A stretch of DNA of 64,000 bases from Pseudomonas sp. UFMG81 (GTDB lineage Bacteria > Pseudomonadota > Gammaproteobacteria > Pseudomonadales > Pseudomonadaceae): positions 194,157 to 258,156 of the forward strand of contig NZ_JACAFQ010000002.1 in the NCBI RefSeq assembly GCF_015354575.1, in the 5' to 3' direction. A program made the position numbers and the translations under genes. Positions within the stretch are counted from its first letter, which is position 1. Every line of letters begins with the position of its first letter. The notes under the pieces were generated by a model. The model was not told the origin of the DNA. It made no database searches and worked only from the letters and a program-made list of their open reading frames with translations. This document shows positions 18,674 to 28,054 of this stretch, piece by piece.

Positions 18674-20018
18674 ACGCACCAGCTTCGGCAAGCGCCTGGA
18701 AGGGTATGCCGAGGCGGTGAAGCTGCCAGACCAGCCGGTGGTCGAAGGCCGACTGCTGCGCATGGTCGGCCTCACGCTCGAAGCTGAAGGCCTGCGTGCC
18801 GCAGTCGGCAGCCGCTGCCTGGTGATCAACGACGACAGCTACCACCCGGTGCAGGTCGAGGCCGAAGTGATGGGCTTCGCCGCAGGCAAGGTGTTCCTCA
18901 TGCCGGTCGGCAGCATCGTTGGCATCGCGCCCGGGGCGCGGGTGGTGCCGCTGGACGACAGCGGCCGCCTGCCCATGGGCATGAGCATGCTCGGGCGGGT
19001 GCTTGACGGCGCCGGCCGCGCGCTCGATGGCAAGGGCGGGATGAAGGCCGAGGACTGGGTGCCGATGGATGGCCCGATCATCAACCCGCTCAACCGCGAC
19101 CCCATCAGCCAACCGCTGGACGTGGGTATCCGCAGCATCAACGGCCTGCTCACCGTCGGCCGTGGCCAACGCCTGGGCCTGTTCGCCGGTACCGGTGTGG
19201 GTAAGTCGGTGCTGCTGGGCATGATGACCCGCTTCACCGAAGCCGAGATCATCGTGGTCGGCCTGATCGGTGAGCGGGGGCGCGAGGTGAAGGAGTTCAT
19301 CGAGCACATCCTCGGTGAGGAAGGGCTCAAGCGTTCGGTGGTGGTGGCATCGCCTGCGGACGACGCGCCGCTGATGCGCCTGCGGGCGGCGATGTACTGC
19401 ACGCGCATCGCCGAGTATTTCCGCGACAAGGGCAAGAACGTCCTGCTGCTGATGGATTCGCTGACCCGTTTCGCCCAGGCCCAGCGTGAGATCGCCCTGG
19501 CCATTGGCGAGCCGCCGGCCACCCGCGGCTATCCACCCTCAGTGTTCGCCAAGTTGCCCAAGCTGGTGGAGCGCGCCGGGAATGGCGAGCCGGGCGGTGG
19601 TTCGATCACCGCGTTCTATACCGTGCTGTCCGAAGGCGACGACCAGCAAGACCCGATCGCCGACTCGGCCCGTGGCGTGCTCGATGGTCACTTCGTACTG
19701 TCCCGGCGCCTGGCCGAAGAGGGGCACTATCCGGCCATCGACATCGAGGCCTCGATCAGCCGGGTCATGCCCCAGGTGGTCGACCCCGATCACTTGCGCC
19801 AGGCGCAAAAGTTCAAGCAGCTGTGGTCGCGCCTGTCGCAGAGCCGCGACCTGATCAGTGTCGGTGCCTACGTCCCCGGTGGTGATCCGGAGACCGATCT
19901 TGCCATCGCCCTGCAACCAAAGCTGGTGGATTTCCTGCGCCAGGGCCTGGATGAGAACGTCGGTATGGCGCAGAGCCGCGAACAACTGGGCGCGATCTTC
20001 GTGCCGCCGGCAGGCTGA
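18663..20018 (+). CDS. fliI: Flagellar type III export ATPase
   Basis: A 451-residue hexameric ATPase related to F1-beta. Walker A is [15 protein letters not shown] near residue 175, Walker B lies in [18 protein letters not shown], and the catalytic Glu region is [10 protein letters not shown]. It energises unfolding and delivery of export substrates with FliH and FliJ. The first ATG that gives the family N-terminus is at 18663, within the end of fliH; the longer open frame upstream is not used. Confidence 0.97.
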   Translation: MRLERTSFGKRLEGYAEAVKLPDQPVVEGRLLRMVGLTLEAEGLRAAVGSRCLVINDDSYHPVQVEAEVMGFAAGKVFLMPVGSIVGIAPGARVVPLDDSGRLPMGMSMLGRVLDGAGRALDGKGGMKAEDWVPMDGPIINPLNRDPISQPLDVGIRSINGLLTVGRGQRLGLFAGTGVGKSVLLGMMTRFTEAEIIVVGLIGERGREVKEFIEHILGEEGLKRSVVVASPADDAPLMRLRAAMYCTRIAEYFRDKGKNVLLLMDSLTRFAQAQREIALAIGEPPATRGYPPSVFAKLPKLVERAGNGEPGGGSITAFYTVLSEGDDQQDPIADSARGVLDGHFVLSRRLAEEGHYPAIDIEASISRVMPQVVDPDHLRQAQKFKQLWSRLSQSRDLISVGAYVPGGDPETDLAIALQPKLVDFLRQGLDENVGMAQSREQLGAIFVPPAG

Positions 20019-20024
20019 TAGGCC

Positions 20025-20477
20025 ATGGCCCAGCCCAGCCGAGCGGCGCGCCTGGCGCCGGTGGTGGAAATGGCCGAGGAGGCCGAACGCAAGGCGGCCC
20101 AGCGTCTGGGGCATTTCCAGCAGCAGGTGGTCCAGGCCCAGGCCAAGCTGGCCGAGCTCGAACAGTTTCGTGAAGGCTACCAGGCGCAGTGGATCAACCG
20201 CGGCGGCCAGGGCGTCGATGGCAGCTGGCTGCTCAACTACCAGCGCTTCCTGGCGCAGCTCGAGGCTGCGATGACCCAGCAGCGCCAGAGCCTGGTCTGG
20301 CACCAGAACAACCTCAACAATGCCCGCAACACCTGGCAGCAGGCCTATGCCCGGGTCGAAGGCCTGCGCAAGCTGGTGCAACGTTACCTGGACGAGGCTC
20401 GCCGCGCGGAAGACAAGCGCGAACAGCGCCTGCTCGACGAGCTGTCCCAGCGCTTGCCGCGCCAGGGGCAGTTCTAG
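20025..20477 (+). CDS. fliJ: Flagellar export protein FliJ
   Basis: A 150-residue coiled-coil protein, rich in Gln, Glu, Arg and Leu heptads (MAEEAERKAAQRLGHFQQQV and on). FliJ forms the central stalk that links the FliI ATPase to FlhA and escorts chaperone-substrate pairs. It starts 6 bp after fliI and closes the fliEFGHIJ unit. Sequence conservation of FliJ is low, so the call rests on coiled coil, length and position. Confidence 0.93.
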   Translation: MAQPSRAARLAPVVEMAEEAERKAAQRLGHFQQQVVQAQAKLAELEQFREGYQAQWINRGGQGVDGSWLLNYQRFLAQLEAAMTQQRQSLVWHQNNLNNARNTWQQAYARVEGLRKLVQRYLDEARRAEDKREQRLLDELSQRLPRQGQF

Positions 20478-20555
20478 GTTCGCAGCTTGCGACCTGGGAA
20501 GCTGGCTGCTAAACCTTCAGAAGTCGCATTCGCCATCATCGAAGGAATCGCTCGC

Positions 20556-20861
20556 ATGGCAGTCGAAACTGATTTCTCACAGGACGGGAAGAAGCTGACG
20601 ATCAAGGTCAAGGGGCGTTTCGATTTCGGCAAGCATCAGGAGTTTCGCGATGCCTACGAACGTCAGCGTCCGCGCCCCGACTCCGTGGTGGTCGACCTGA
20701 AAGAGGCCACCTATCTGGACAGTTCTGCGCTTGGCATGCTGCTGTTGTTACGTGATCACGTCGGCGGCGAAGAGTCGGACATCCGCGTAGTCCATGCCAG
20801 CCCTGACGTGCGCAAGATCCTGGCCATCTCCAACTTCGAAAAACTGTTCGATATCAGTTGA
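20556..20861 (+). CDS. hsbA: STAS-domain anti-sigma factor antagonist HsbA
   Basis: A 101-residue STAS protein starting MAVETDFSQDGKKLTIKVKG. The regulatory serine pair sits in TYLDSSALGMLLLL (residues 56-57). In P. aeruginosa HsbA is the switched partner of HsbR: unphosphorylated it binds the anti-sigma factor FlgM and favours motility, phosphorylated it binds the diguanylate cyclase HsbD and favours biofilm. The gene lies between fliJ and hsbR, whose start overlaps or closely follows its stop. The gene order hsbA-hsbR-hptB matches P. aeruginosa PA3347-PA3345. Confidence 0.9.
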   Translation: MAVETDFSQDGKKLTIKVKGRFDFGKHQEFRDAYERQRPRPDSVVVDLKEATYLDSSALGMLLLLRDHVGGEESDIRVVHASPDVRKILAISNFEKLFDIS

Positions 20862-20869
20862 GCATCGAC

Positions 20870-22561
20870 ATGCCTGCCGAACAGGCGTTGACCGTGCTGG
20901 TCGCCGAGGACGGTGCCGCCGACCGCATGCTGCTGGCGCAGATCGTCCGTCGCCATGGGCATCAGGTGTTCACCGCGGAGAACGGCGAACAGGCGGTGGC
21001 GCTGTTCGCCGAGCAGCGCCCGCAATTGGTGTTGCTCGACGCCATGATGCCGGTGATGGATGGTTTCGAGGCGGCGCGGCAGATCAAGATGCTGGCGGGT
21101 GAGGCGTTGGTGCCAATCATCTTCCTGACCTCGCTCAACGAAGAGCAGGCCCTGGTGCGGTGCCTCGAAGCCGGCGGCGATGATTTCATGGCCAAGCCCT
21201 ACAGTGCGGTGATCCTGGGGGCCAAGATCCGCGCGATGGACCGCCTGCGCAGGTTGCAGGCCACGGTGTTGCGCCAGCGTGACGAGATTGCCCGGCACCA
21301 CCATCATCTGCTCGCCGAGCAGCGTGTGGCCAAGGCGGTGTTCGACAAGGTCGCTCATTCCGGTTGCCTGAATGCGCCAAATATCCGTTATCTGCAATCG
21401 CCGTACGCCCTCTTCAATGGCGACCTGCTGCTGGCCGCGTTCACCCCGTCCGGCGACATGCACGTATTGCTGGGGGATTTCACCGGGCACGGCTTGCCCG
21501 CTGCGGTGGGCGCCATGCCCTTGGCGGAAGTGTTCTATGGCATGACCGCCAAGGGTTACGGGCTGGTCGAGACGCTGCGAGAGATGAACGCCAAGCTCAA
21601 ACGCATCCTGCCTGTGGACATGTTCTGTTGCGCACTGCTGCTCAACCTGAGTTTCCAGCGCGGCACGGTCGAGCTATGGAGTGGTGGCATGCCCGATGCC
21701 TATCGGCTGGCCGCGGACGGCCAGGTGCTGACGGTGCTGCCTTCACAGCACCTGCCGCTGGGCATTTTGGCCCCGGAGCAGTTTGACGACACCACCCAGG
21801 TATTGCCGTTGTCTGTCGGGGAGCGATTGTTGTTGCTCTCTGATGGCGTGGTCGACACGGGTGACGATGCAGAGCGACTGTTCGGTGTGCAGCGCTTGCT
21901 CGACGTGCTGGCGGCCAATCGGCAACCGGAGCACTTGTTCGATGAGGTCATGCAGGCGCTGGCGCAGTTCGGTGGGCAGTCGCGGGACGACATCAGCCTG
22001 TGCGATATCCGTATGCTCTCGCCCGAGTGTGTGGCGCCCCAGCCTGTGGTCTATTCCGATAGCGGTCGCTCGAGCCCGCTTGAGTGGTCGCTGAATTTCC
22101 AGTTGCGCGCCGAGAGCCTGAGGCGTTTCAATCCGGTGCCCTACCTGGTGCAGCTGTTGCAGGAGATCCATGGGCTGAGGCCCAGTAGCGGCCAGTTGTA
22201 CAGTGTGCTCAGCGAGCTGTACTCCAATGCCCTGGAGCATGGCGTGCTGGGCCTGGACTCGCAGCTCAAGCGCGATGCCCAGGGCTTTGCCGAATACTAT
22301 CGCCTGCGCGGTGAGCGCCTGGCACACCCGATAGAGGGCTATGTCGCCATCGGACTGGTGGTTGAACCCTTGGGCGATGGTGGGCGTCTGACGATCGAAG
22401 TACGTGACAGCGGGGCGGGGTTCGATGTGGCCGGCATGCTGGAGCGTTTGCCGCCCCATCAGGGGTTCAGCGGTCGCGGCCTGGACTTGGTGCGGCGCCT
22501 GGGGCAGCGGGCGCAATGGCTCGAAGGTGGTCGTCTGGCGCGGGTGGAGTTCGAATGGTGA
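20870..22561 (+). CDS. hsbR: Response regulator-phosphatase-kinase HsbR
   Basis: A 563-residue three-domain switch protein. A receiver domain carries the phospho-acceptor D57 (QLVLLDAMMPVMDGFE); a SpoIIE/PP2C phosphatase domain spans roughly residues 160-390 (GDFTGHGLPAAVGAMPLAEVFYGM, LLSDGVVDTGDD); a C-terminal HATPase anti-sigma-type kinase domain follows (ELYSNALEHG, VRDSGAGFD, GRGLDLVRRLG). It dephosphorylates or phosphorylates HsbA depending on its receiver state, which HptB sets. ATG 20870 is chosen; a TTG at 20858 overlapping the hsbA stop is an alternative. Confidence 0.93.
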   Translation: MPAEQALTVLVAEDGAADRMLLAQIVRRHGHQVFTAENGEQAVALFAEQRPQLVLLDAMMPVMDGFEAARQIKMLAGEALVPIIFLTSLNEEQALVRCLEAGGDDFMAKPYSAVILGAKIRAMDRLRRLQATVLRQRDEIARHHHHLLAEQRVAKAVFDKVAHSGCLNAPNIRYLQSPYALFNGDLLLAAFTPSGDMHVLLGDFTGHGLPAAVGAMPLAEVFYGMTAKGYGLVETLREMNAKLKRILPVDMFCCALLLNLSFQRGTVELWSGGMPDAYRLAADGQVLTVLPSQHLPLGILAPEQFDDTTQVLPLSVGERLLLLSDGVVDTGDDAERLFGVQRLLDVLAANRQPEHLFDEVMQALAQFGGQSRDDISLCDIRMLSPECVAPQPVVYSDSGRSSPLEWSLNFQLRAESLRRFNPVPYLVQLLQEIHGLRPSSGQLYSVLSELYSNALEHGVLGLDSQLKRDAQGFAEYYRLRGERLAHPIEGYVAIGLVVEPLGDGGRLTIEVRDSGAGFDVAGMLERLPPHQGFSGRGLDLVRRLGQRAQWLEGGRLARVEFEW

Positions 22562-22620
22562 GTCCGGGCAGGGCCGCAGGCATGGGTGCAATCAGGCTGG
22601 CTTGATCAAGGAGAGAACAA

Positions 22621-22968
22621 GTGGTGGACATGCATATCGATCACAAGGTCCTGCGCGATCTGCGCGAGGTCATGGAGGATGGTTACCTGCAGTTGCTGGA
22701 AACTTTTCTCGAGGACTCCGAGCGGCGCCTGCAGCAGCTGCGCAAGGCCAGGGATGCCAAGGAGCTTGGGCTGGCGGCGCACAGCTTCAAGGGCAGCAGC
22801 AGCAACATGGGGGCCGTCGGGCTGGCCGACCTGTGCCAGCAGCTCGAGACGCGGGTCAGGCAGGTGCCGCTCTACGGCATCGAAGACCTGATCAACCGCA
22901 TCGAGCAAGAGTACCTGGAGGTCAGGCGCTTCTATCGCAGCGAGCGACAGCGGATTTCCACGGGTTGA
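22621..22968 (+). CDS. hptB: Histidine phosphotransfer protein HptB
   Basis: A 115-residue HPt protein with the phospho-acceptor H54 in LAAHSFKGSSSNMGA. It relays phosphate from hybrid kinases (RetS, PA1611-type in P. aeruginosa) to the HsbR receiver. The start is probably GTG 22621: AAGGAG at 22608-22613 is 7 nt upstream, whereas the first ATG (22630) would be 16 nt away. It is followed by a sigma-54 promoter for fliK. Confidence 0.92.
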   Translation: MVDMHIDHKVLRDLREVMEDGYLQLLETFLEDSERRLQQLRKARDAKELGLAAHSFKGSSSNMGAVGLADLCQQLETRVRQVPLYGIEDLINRIEQEYLEVRRFYRSERQRISTG

Positions 22969-22975
22969 AGTGACC

Positions 22976-22990
22976 TGGCGCGAGTTTTGC
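22976..22990 (+). promoter_or_regulatory. Sigma-54 promoter of fliK
   Basis: TGGCGCGAGTTTTGC fits TGGCRCG-N4-TTGC exactly. It starts 8 bp after the hptB stop and about 64 bp before fliK, so fliK need not depend on read-through from hptB. Confidence 0.88.
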
Positions 22991-23039
22991 GTGTCTTTGC
23001 CCAGACGTATTTTTCGAGTTCTGGCGCGGAGACCTTTCA

Positions 23040-24392
23040 ATGCCTGTCGCACCCAATCCATTGTTGCAAGCCGGCCTGGCGAGCAAGGCCTCGCGCCCGG
23101 CCGCCGGTGTGGCGGACAAAGCGCTGCAGACAGCGGGCGATAAGGGCGCCGGCTTCGACCAGGTCATGTCCCGGCAAGGGCGTGACAAGGTGGCGCCGCG
23201 CGACGACAAGGCCAGCCCGTCTCCTGCTCAAGCCAAGGCCGGCGCCAAGCCGGAGCCTGCCGCCAGCGGCAAGCCGGCGGCATCGACCGCCAATGGCGTT
23301 GCCGATGACGGCAAGACCTTGCCAGCCAATGGTACCGCCCAGGCGGGTGATGACAGCGGTGAAAAGACCGACAGCGCCGACTCGGCGTTGCTGGACGCCA
23401 GCCTGGTTGCCGGCCAGGTCACTGACGCCCAGCCAGGGGCCCAGCTGATCCAGGCCCAGGCCGAGGCGGTCGCCCCGGTGTTGCAGGCGGCAGTGTCGCC
23501 GCCCGTGCAGCCGGCGCCTGCTGCTCCGCCGGCGCCGGTGCAAGAGCAGGCACAAGCTGCGGCGTTCGATCCGGATGCCGACCCCCTTGCTGACATGCCG
23601 ACGCTGCGCTTGGCCCTTGAGCAGAACGCCCAGGCCCAGGGCAGGACGTCTGCGCATATCGCCAACGCTCGCACCGACAGCAACTCGCCAGCCACCGACC
23701 CCAACGCGGCTGCCGTCAATACCTTGGCGAACGTGGTGCAGGAGGTGGAGGCCGAGCCGGGCCACGCCGAGCATGGCGACAAGGCCTTCGCCGGGTTGCT
23801 GGATGATGGTTTGAAAGACCTCAAGGGTGCCAGCAGCGATACCCGGGTGGACGATTTCGCCGACCGTCTGGCCAGCCTCACCCAGGCGGTCACGGCAAAA
23901 ACCGCCAACGCTGTGCCCGTGACGCCCAGCCCGCTGCAGCAGCCGTTGGCGATGAACCAGGGCGCCTGGGCCGAGGGCCTGGTCAACCGGGTCATGTACC
24001 TGTCCAGCCAGAACCTCAAGTCGGCCGACATCCAGCTCGAGCCCGCCGAGCTTGGTCGCCTGGACATCCGCGTCAATGTGGCGGCGGACCAGTCGACCCA
24101 GATCCACTTCGTCAGCGGCCATGCCGGCGTGCGCGACGCCCTCGACAGCCAGGCCTATCGCCTGCGCGAACTGTTCGCCCAGCAGGGTCTGGCCCAGCCC
24201 GACGTCAGCGTCGCCGATCAGTCCCGTGGCCAGCAGCAACAGCAGGCCCAGCAGGGCGGCTCGAACCTGTCCGGTGTCGCCGCGCGTCGCGCCGCGGAGG
24301 GCGGGGCAGAGGGTGGCGAGTTGGCCGATGCCACGCGTCCGGTGGAGCACCAGGTGGTCATCGGCGACAGCGCAGTCGATTACTACGCTTGA
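23040..24392 (+). CDS. fliK: Flagellar hook-length control protein FliK
   Basis: A 450-residue exported ruler that measures the hook and triggers the switch to filament export. The N-terminal two thirds are low complexity, rich in Ala, Gln, Pro and Asp. The C-terminal Flg_hook domain has the conserved IQLEPAELGRLDIRVNV segment and a final Gln-rich stretch. It has its own sigma-54 promoter and is followed by a REP pair. Confidence 0.94.
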   Translation: MPVAPNPLLQAGLASKASRPAAGVADKALQTAGDKGAGFDQVMSRQGRDKVAPRDDKASPSPAQAKAGAKPEPAASGKPAASTANGVADDGKTLPANGTAQAGDDSGEKTDSADSALLDASLVAGQVTDAQPGAQLIQAQAEAVAPVLQAAVSPPVQPAPAAPPAPVQEQAQAAAFDPDADPLADMPTLRLALEQNAQAQGRTSAHIANARTDSNSPATDPNAAAVNTLANVVQEVEAEPGHAEHGDKAFAGLLDDGLKDLKGASSDTRVDDFADRLASLTQAVTAKTANAVPVTPSPLQQPLAMNQGAWAEGLVNRVMYLSSQNLKSADIQLEPAELGRLDIRVNVAADQSTQIHFVSGHAGVRDALDSQAYRLRELFAQQGLAQPDVSVADQSRGQQQQQAQQGGSNLSGVAARRAAEGGAEGGELADATRPVEHQVVIGDSAVDYYA

Positions 24393-24398
24393 TGCCGC

Positions 24399-24465
24399 CA
24401 TCGCGGGGCAAGCCCGCTCCCACGGGAATGTAGTGTTTGCGTGGGAGCGGGCTTGCCCCGCGATG
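24399..24465. repeat. REP pair, GCGGGCTTGCCCCGC class
   Basis: Two inverted REP units (24399-24423 and 24441-24465) face each other just after the fliK stop. They can form one long hairpin and may end or stabilise the fliK mRNA. Confidence 0.92.
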
Positions 24466-24505
24466 CGACCGGTGTCCGCTAAAAACAGCGCTCAGCGGCT
24501 TAATC

Positions 24506-24520
24506 TGGCATAACACTTGC
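24506..24520 (+). promoter_or_regulatory. Sigma-54 promoter of fliL operon
   Basis: TGGCATAACACTTGC has the exact GG/GC spacing and a perfect -12 half; two of the inner -24 bases differ from TGGCACG. It lies about 52 bp before fliL, at the place expected for the FleQ-dependent fliLMNOPQR-flhB unit. Confidence 0.8.
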
Positions 24521-24571
24521 TCAAGCCACGTCATCCTTCTTTGAAACCGCGATGGACGACGGATTATTGGC

Positions 24572-25069
24572 ATGGCGAAGAGCGACGCAGTGAAAGACCC
24601 CGCCACTAAAGGCAAACTCAAGCTGATCCTGCTGCTGGTGCTGGCCTTGCTGCTGGCAGTCGGCCTGTCGGTGGGCGCCACCTGGTTCTTCATGCACAAG
24701 AGCGAGTCTGCTCCGGCGCCGGACCCAGCCCTGGCCAACGTCAAGCAGGCGGCCATCTACGAGCCCCTGGCACCGGCCTTCGTGGTCAACTTCAACCAGA
24801 ACGGCCGCCAGCGCTACATGCAGGTGAGCATCACCATGCAAGGCCGCAACCAGGCCGACCTGGAAGCACTGAAAGTGCACATGCCGGTCATCCGCAACAA
24901 CCTGGTGATGATGTTCTCCGGCCAGGGCTTCGACACCCTCGCCAGCAGCCCGGTCGGGCAGGAGATGCTGCGCCAGAAAGCCACTGCGGTGGTCCAGGAA
25001 GTGGCGCAGAAGGAAGTCGGCCGGCCCGTGGTCGACCAGTTGCTGTTCACCAATTTCGTATTGCAGTAG
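24572..25069 (+). CDS. fliL: Flagellar basal body-associated protein FliL
   Basis: A 165-residue single-pass inner-membrane protein. After a short basic N-terminus a membrane helix spans about residues 17-39 (LILLLVLALLLAVGLSVGATW); the periplasmic domain (FVVNFNQNGRQRYMQVSITMQ) is of the stomatin-like FliL type. It forms rings around stator units and supports torque at high load. First gene of a long export and motor operon; ends 10 bp before fliM. Confidence 0.95.
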   Translation: MAKSDAVKDPATKGKLKLILLLVLALLLAVGLSVGATWFFMHKSESAPAPDPALANVKQAAIYEPLAPAFVVNFNQNGRQRYMQVSITMQGRNQADLEALKVHMPVIRNNLVMMFSGQGFDTLASSPVGQEMLRQKATAVVQEVAQKEVGRPVVDQLLFTNFVLQ

Positions 25070-25079
25070 GAGCACATAG

Positions 25080-26048
25080 ATGGCCGTGCAGGACCTGCTG
25101 TCCCAGGATGAGATCGACGCCCTGTTGCATGGGGTGGACGATGGTCTGGTACAAACCGAGAGCGCCGGCGAGCCCGGCAGCATCAAGAGCTACGACCTGA
25201 CCAGTCAGGACCGTATCGTCCGGGGCCGCATGCCGACCCTGGAAATGATCAACGAGCGTTTCGCTCGCTACACCCGCATCAGCATGTTCAACCTGCTGCG
25301 CCGCTCCGCCGACGTGGCGGTTGGGGGCGTGCAGGTGATGAAGTTCGGCGAGTACGTGCATTCGCTGTACGTGCCCACCAGCCTCAACCTGGTCAAGATC
25401 AAGCCGCTGCGTGGCACCGCGCTGTTCATCCTCGACGCCAAGCTGGTGTTCAAGCTGGTGGACAACTTCTTCGGCGGCGACGGCCGCCACGCCAAGATCG
25501 AGGGCCGTGAATTCACCCCCACCGAGCTGCGCGTGGTGCGCATGGTGCTGGACCAGTGCTTCGTCGACCTCAAGGAAGCCTGGCAGGCGATCATGCCGGT
25601 CAACTTCGAGTACATCAACTCCGAGGTCAACCCGGCCATGGCCAACATCGTCGGCCCCAGCGAGGCGGTGGTAGTGTCGACCTTCCACATCGAGCTGGAC
25701 GGCGGTGGCGGCGACCTGCACGTGACCATGCCGTACTCGATGATCGAGCCGGTGCGCGAGATGCTCGACGCCGGTTTCCAGTCCGACCTGGACGACCAGG
25801 ACGAGCGCTGGGTCAAGGCCCTGCGCGAGGACGTGCTGGACGTCGCCGTGCCGGTATCGGCCACCGTCGCCCGGCGCCAGCTCAAGCTGCGCGACATCCT
25901 GCACATGCAGCCTGGCGATGTGATCCCGGTGGAGCTGCCCGAGCACCTGGTGCTGCGCGCCAATGGCGTGCCGGCGTTCAAGGCGCGGCTGGGTTCGCAC
26001 AAGGGCACCCTGTCGCTGCAGATCATCGACCCGATCGAACGCCGCTGA
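25080..26048 (+). CDS. fliM: Flagellar motor switch protein FliM
   Basis: A 322-residue C-ring protein. The N-terminal CheY-P binding peptide is visible as LSQDEIDALLHGV; the middle domain contains YDLTSQDRIVRGRMPTLEMIN, and a C-terminal SpoA domain follows (LHMQPGDVIPVELPEH). Binding of CheY-P to FliM switches rotation direction. Confidence 0.97.
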   Translation: MAVQDLLSQDEIDALLHGVDDGLVQTESAGEPGSIKSYDLTSQDRIVRGRMPTLEMINERFARYTRISMFNLLRRSADVAVGGVQVMKFGEYVHSLYVPTSLNLVKIKPLRGTALFILDAKLVFKLVDNFFGGDGRHAKIEGREFTPTELRVVRMVLDQCFVDLKEAWQAIMPVNFEYINSEVNPAMANIVGPSEAVVVSTFHIELDGGGGDLHVTMPYSMIEPVREMLDAGFQSDLDDQDERWVKALREDVLDVAVPVSATVARRQLKLRDILHMQPGDVIPVELPEHLVLRANGVPAFKARLGSHKGTLSLQIIDPIERR

Positions 26049-26095
26049 CGGCGTGCCGGTCGCTTAAAACGTATTGAATGCTTGTCGAGGAAAAC

Positions 26096-26554
26096 ATGGC
26101 TAACGAAAACGAGATCAGCTCCCCAGAGGAACAGGCCCTGGCCGATGAATGGGCCGCGGCCCTCGAGGAAACCGGCGATGCCGGCCAGGCCGACATCGAT
26201 GCCTTGCTCGGTGGCGACAGCGGCGGCACCAACCGCCTGCCGATGGAAGAGTTCGCAAGCTCGCCCAAGCCCAACGAGAACGTCAGCCTCGAAGGCCCGA
26301 ACCTGGACGTGATCCTGGACATCCCGGTGAGCATCTCGATGGAAGTGGGCAGCACCGAGATCAACATCCGCAACCTGCTGCAGCTCAACCAGGGCTCGGT
26401 GATCGAGCTCGACCGCCTGGCCGGCGAGCCGCTGGACGTGCTGGTCAACGGCACCCTGATCGCCCACGGCGAGGTGGTGGTGGTCAACGAGAAGTTCGGC
26501 ATTCGCCTGACCGACGTGATCAGCCCCAGCGAACGTATCAAGAAGCTGCGCTGA
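26096..26554 (+). CDS. fliN: Flagellar motor switch protein FliN
   Basis: A 152-residue protein with an acidic N-terminal extension and a C-terminal SpoA domain (NLDVILDIPVSISMEVGSTEINIRNLL, VLVNGTLIAHGEVVVVNEKFGIR). FliN completes the C ring with FliM and is the docking site for FliH. ATG 26096 has GAGGA 6 nt upstream; an earlier ATG at 26078 lacks an RBS. Confidence 0.96.
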   Translation: MANENEISSPEEQALADEWAAALEETGDAGQADIDALLGGDSGGTNRLPMEEFASSPKPNENVSLEGPNLDVILDIPVSISMEVGSTEINIRNLLQLNQGSVIELDRLAGEPLDVLVNGTLIAHGEVVVVNEKFGIRLTDVISPSERIKKLR

Positions 26555-27001
26555 GTGAAGGACATGGTGCGGGCCCTCGCGGCCCTTGGCACGCTGCTCG
26601 CGAGCGAGGCGGTGATCGCCGCCGGGGAGGCGCCTGCGGCACCTGCCGCCACGCCGGCCGGCCTGGGCGCGCAGCTGGCGCAGATGGTCTTCGGCCTGCT
26701 GCTGGTGGTGGGCCTGATCTTCTTTCTCGCCTGGCTGCTGCGGCGCATGCAGGGCACCGCCCAGCGCGGCGCCCCGGTGATCGAGATCGTCGGCAGCCGT
26801 GCCATCGGCCCACGTGACCGGCTATTGCTGGTGCAGGTCGGCAAGGAGCAGATTCTCATCGGCCACACCCCTGGCAGCATCGAAACCCTGCATGTGCTGG
26901 CCGAGCCTGTCGAGGTGCCCGCTGCGGCGCGCCAGGCCACGCCGGAGTTCGCCCAGCGTCTGCTCGAGCTGATGGGCAAGGACCACAAGGACAAGAAGTG
27001 A
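26555..27001 (+). CDS. fliO: Flagellar biosynthetic protein FliO
   Basis: A 148-residue single-pass membrane protein that helps assemble the FliP ring of the export gate. A signal-like N-terminus is followed by a membrane helix near residues 45-66 ([22 protein letters not shown]) and a basic cytoplasmic domain ([33 protein letters not shown]). The start is uncertain: GTG 26555, directly after the fliN stop, or ATG 26564. Its stop overlaps the fliP start by one base. Confidence 0.92.
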   Translation: MKDMVRALAALGTLLASEAVIAAGEAPAAPAATPAGLGAQLAQMVFGLLLVVGLIFFLAWLLRRMQGTAQRGAPVIEIVGSRAIGPRDRLLLVQVGKEQILIGHTPGSIETLHVLAEPVEVPAAARQATPEFAQRLLELMGKDHKDKK

Positions 27002-27756
27002 TGAAGGGCGCACCGCGCTTGTTGTTGACCCTGGCGCTGCTGCTGGCAGCGCCATTGGCCCTGGCCGCCGACCCGCTGTCGATCCCGGCCATCACCCTGT
27101 CCAGCGGGGCGGACGGCCAGCAGGAGTATTCGGTCAGCCTGCAGATCCTGCTGATCATGACGGCGCTGAGCTTCATCCCGGCGTTCGTCATCCTGATGAC
27201 CAGCTTCACCCGCATCATCATCGTCTTCTCCATCCTGCGCCAGGCCCTGGGCCTGCAGCAGACCCCATCGAACCAGCTGCTGACCGGCATGGCGCTGTTC
27301 CTGACCATGTTCATCATGGCGCCGGTGTTCGACCGGGTGAACAAGGATGCGATCCAGCCGTACCTGGCCGAGCAGATGACCGCCCAGCAGGCCATCGACA
27401 AGGCCCAGGGCCCGCTGAAGGACTTCATGCTGGCACAGACCCGGCAGAGCGATCTCGACCTGTTCATGCGCCTGTCCAAGCGCACCGACATCGCCAGCCC
27501 CGACCAGGCGCCGCTGACCATCCTGGTGCCGGCGTTCGTCACCTCGGAGCTCAAGACCGCGTTCCAGATCGGCTTCATGATCTTCATCCCGTTCCTGATT
27601 ATCGACATGGTGGTCGCCAGCGTGCTGATGGCCATGGGTATGATGATGCTGTCGCCGCTGATCATCTCGCTGCCGTTCAAGATCATGCTGTTCGTCCTGG
27701 TCGATGGCTGGGCGCTGATCATGGGCACCCTGGCCGGCAGTTTCGGTGGCGTCTGA
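27001..27756 (+). CDS. fliP: Flagellar export gate protein FliP
   Basis: A 251-residue protein with a cleavable signal peptide ([20 protein letters not shown], Ala-Ala-Asp junction) and four membrane segments. The FliP signatures are visible: [23 protein letters not shown] and the last [17 protein letters not shown]. Five FliP subunits form the core of the FliPQR export channel. TGATG junction with fliO. Confidence 0.97.
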   Translation: MKGAPRLLLTLALLLAAPLALAADPLSIPAITLSSGADGQQEYSVSLQILLIMTALSFIPAFVILMTSFTRIIIVFSILRQALGLQQTPSNQLLTGMALFLTMFIMAPVFDRVNKDAIQPYLAEQMTAQQAIDKAQGPLKDFMLAQTRQSDLDLFMRLSKRTDIASPDQAPLTILVPAFVTSELKTAFQIGFMIFIPFLIIDMVVASVLMAMGMMMLSPLIISLPFKIMLFVLVDGWALIMGTLAGSFGGV

Positions 27757-27777
27757 CGCCGTGAAGGAGAGCTTCCC

Positions 27778-28047
27778 ATGACCCCAGAAGTCGCAGTCGA
27801 CCTGTTTCGCGGAGCGCTGTGGATGACCACCATGATGGTGGCCATCCTGGTGGTCCCCAGCCTGCTGATCGGCCTGGTGGTGGCCATGTTCCAGGCCGCC
27901 ACCCAGATCAACGAACAGACCCTGAGCTTCCTGCCGCGCCTGCTGGTGATGCTGGTGACGCTGATCGTCGTCGGCCCGTGGCTGGTGCAACAGTTCATGG
28001 AGTACTTCATCGGCTTGTACACCAGCATCCCGCAGCTGATCGGTTGA
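27778..28047 (+). CDS. fliQ: Flagellar export gate protein FliQ
   Basis: An 89-residue protein with two membrane helices (WMTTMMVAILVVPSLLIGLVVAMFQ and LVMLVTLIVVGPWLVQQFMEY) and the conserved ATQINEQTLSFLPRL loop between them. Four copies pack around FliPR to form the export gate. It starts 21 bp after fliP and ends 7 bp before fliR. Confidence 0.97.
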   Translation: MTPEVAVDLFRGALWMTTMMVAILVVPSLLIGLVVAMFQAATQINEQTLSFLPRLLVMLVTLIVVGPWLVQQFMEYFIGLYTSIPQLIG

Positions 28048-28054
28048 GCGCGCC

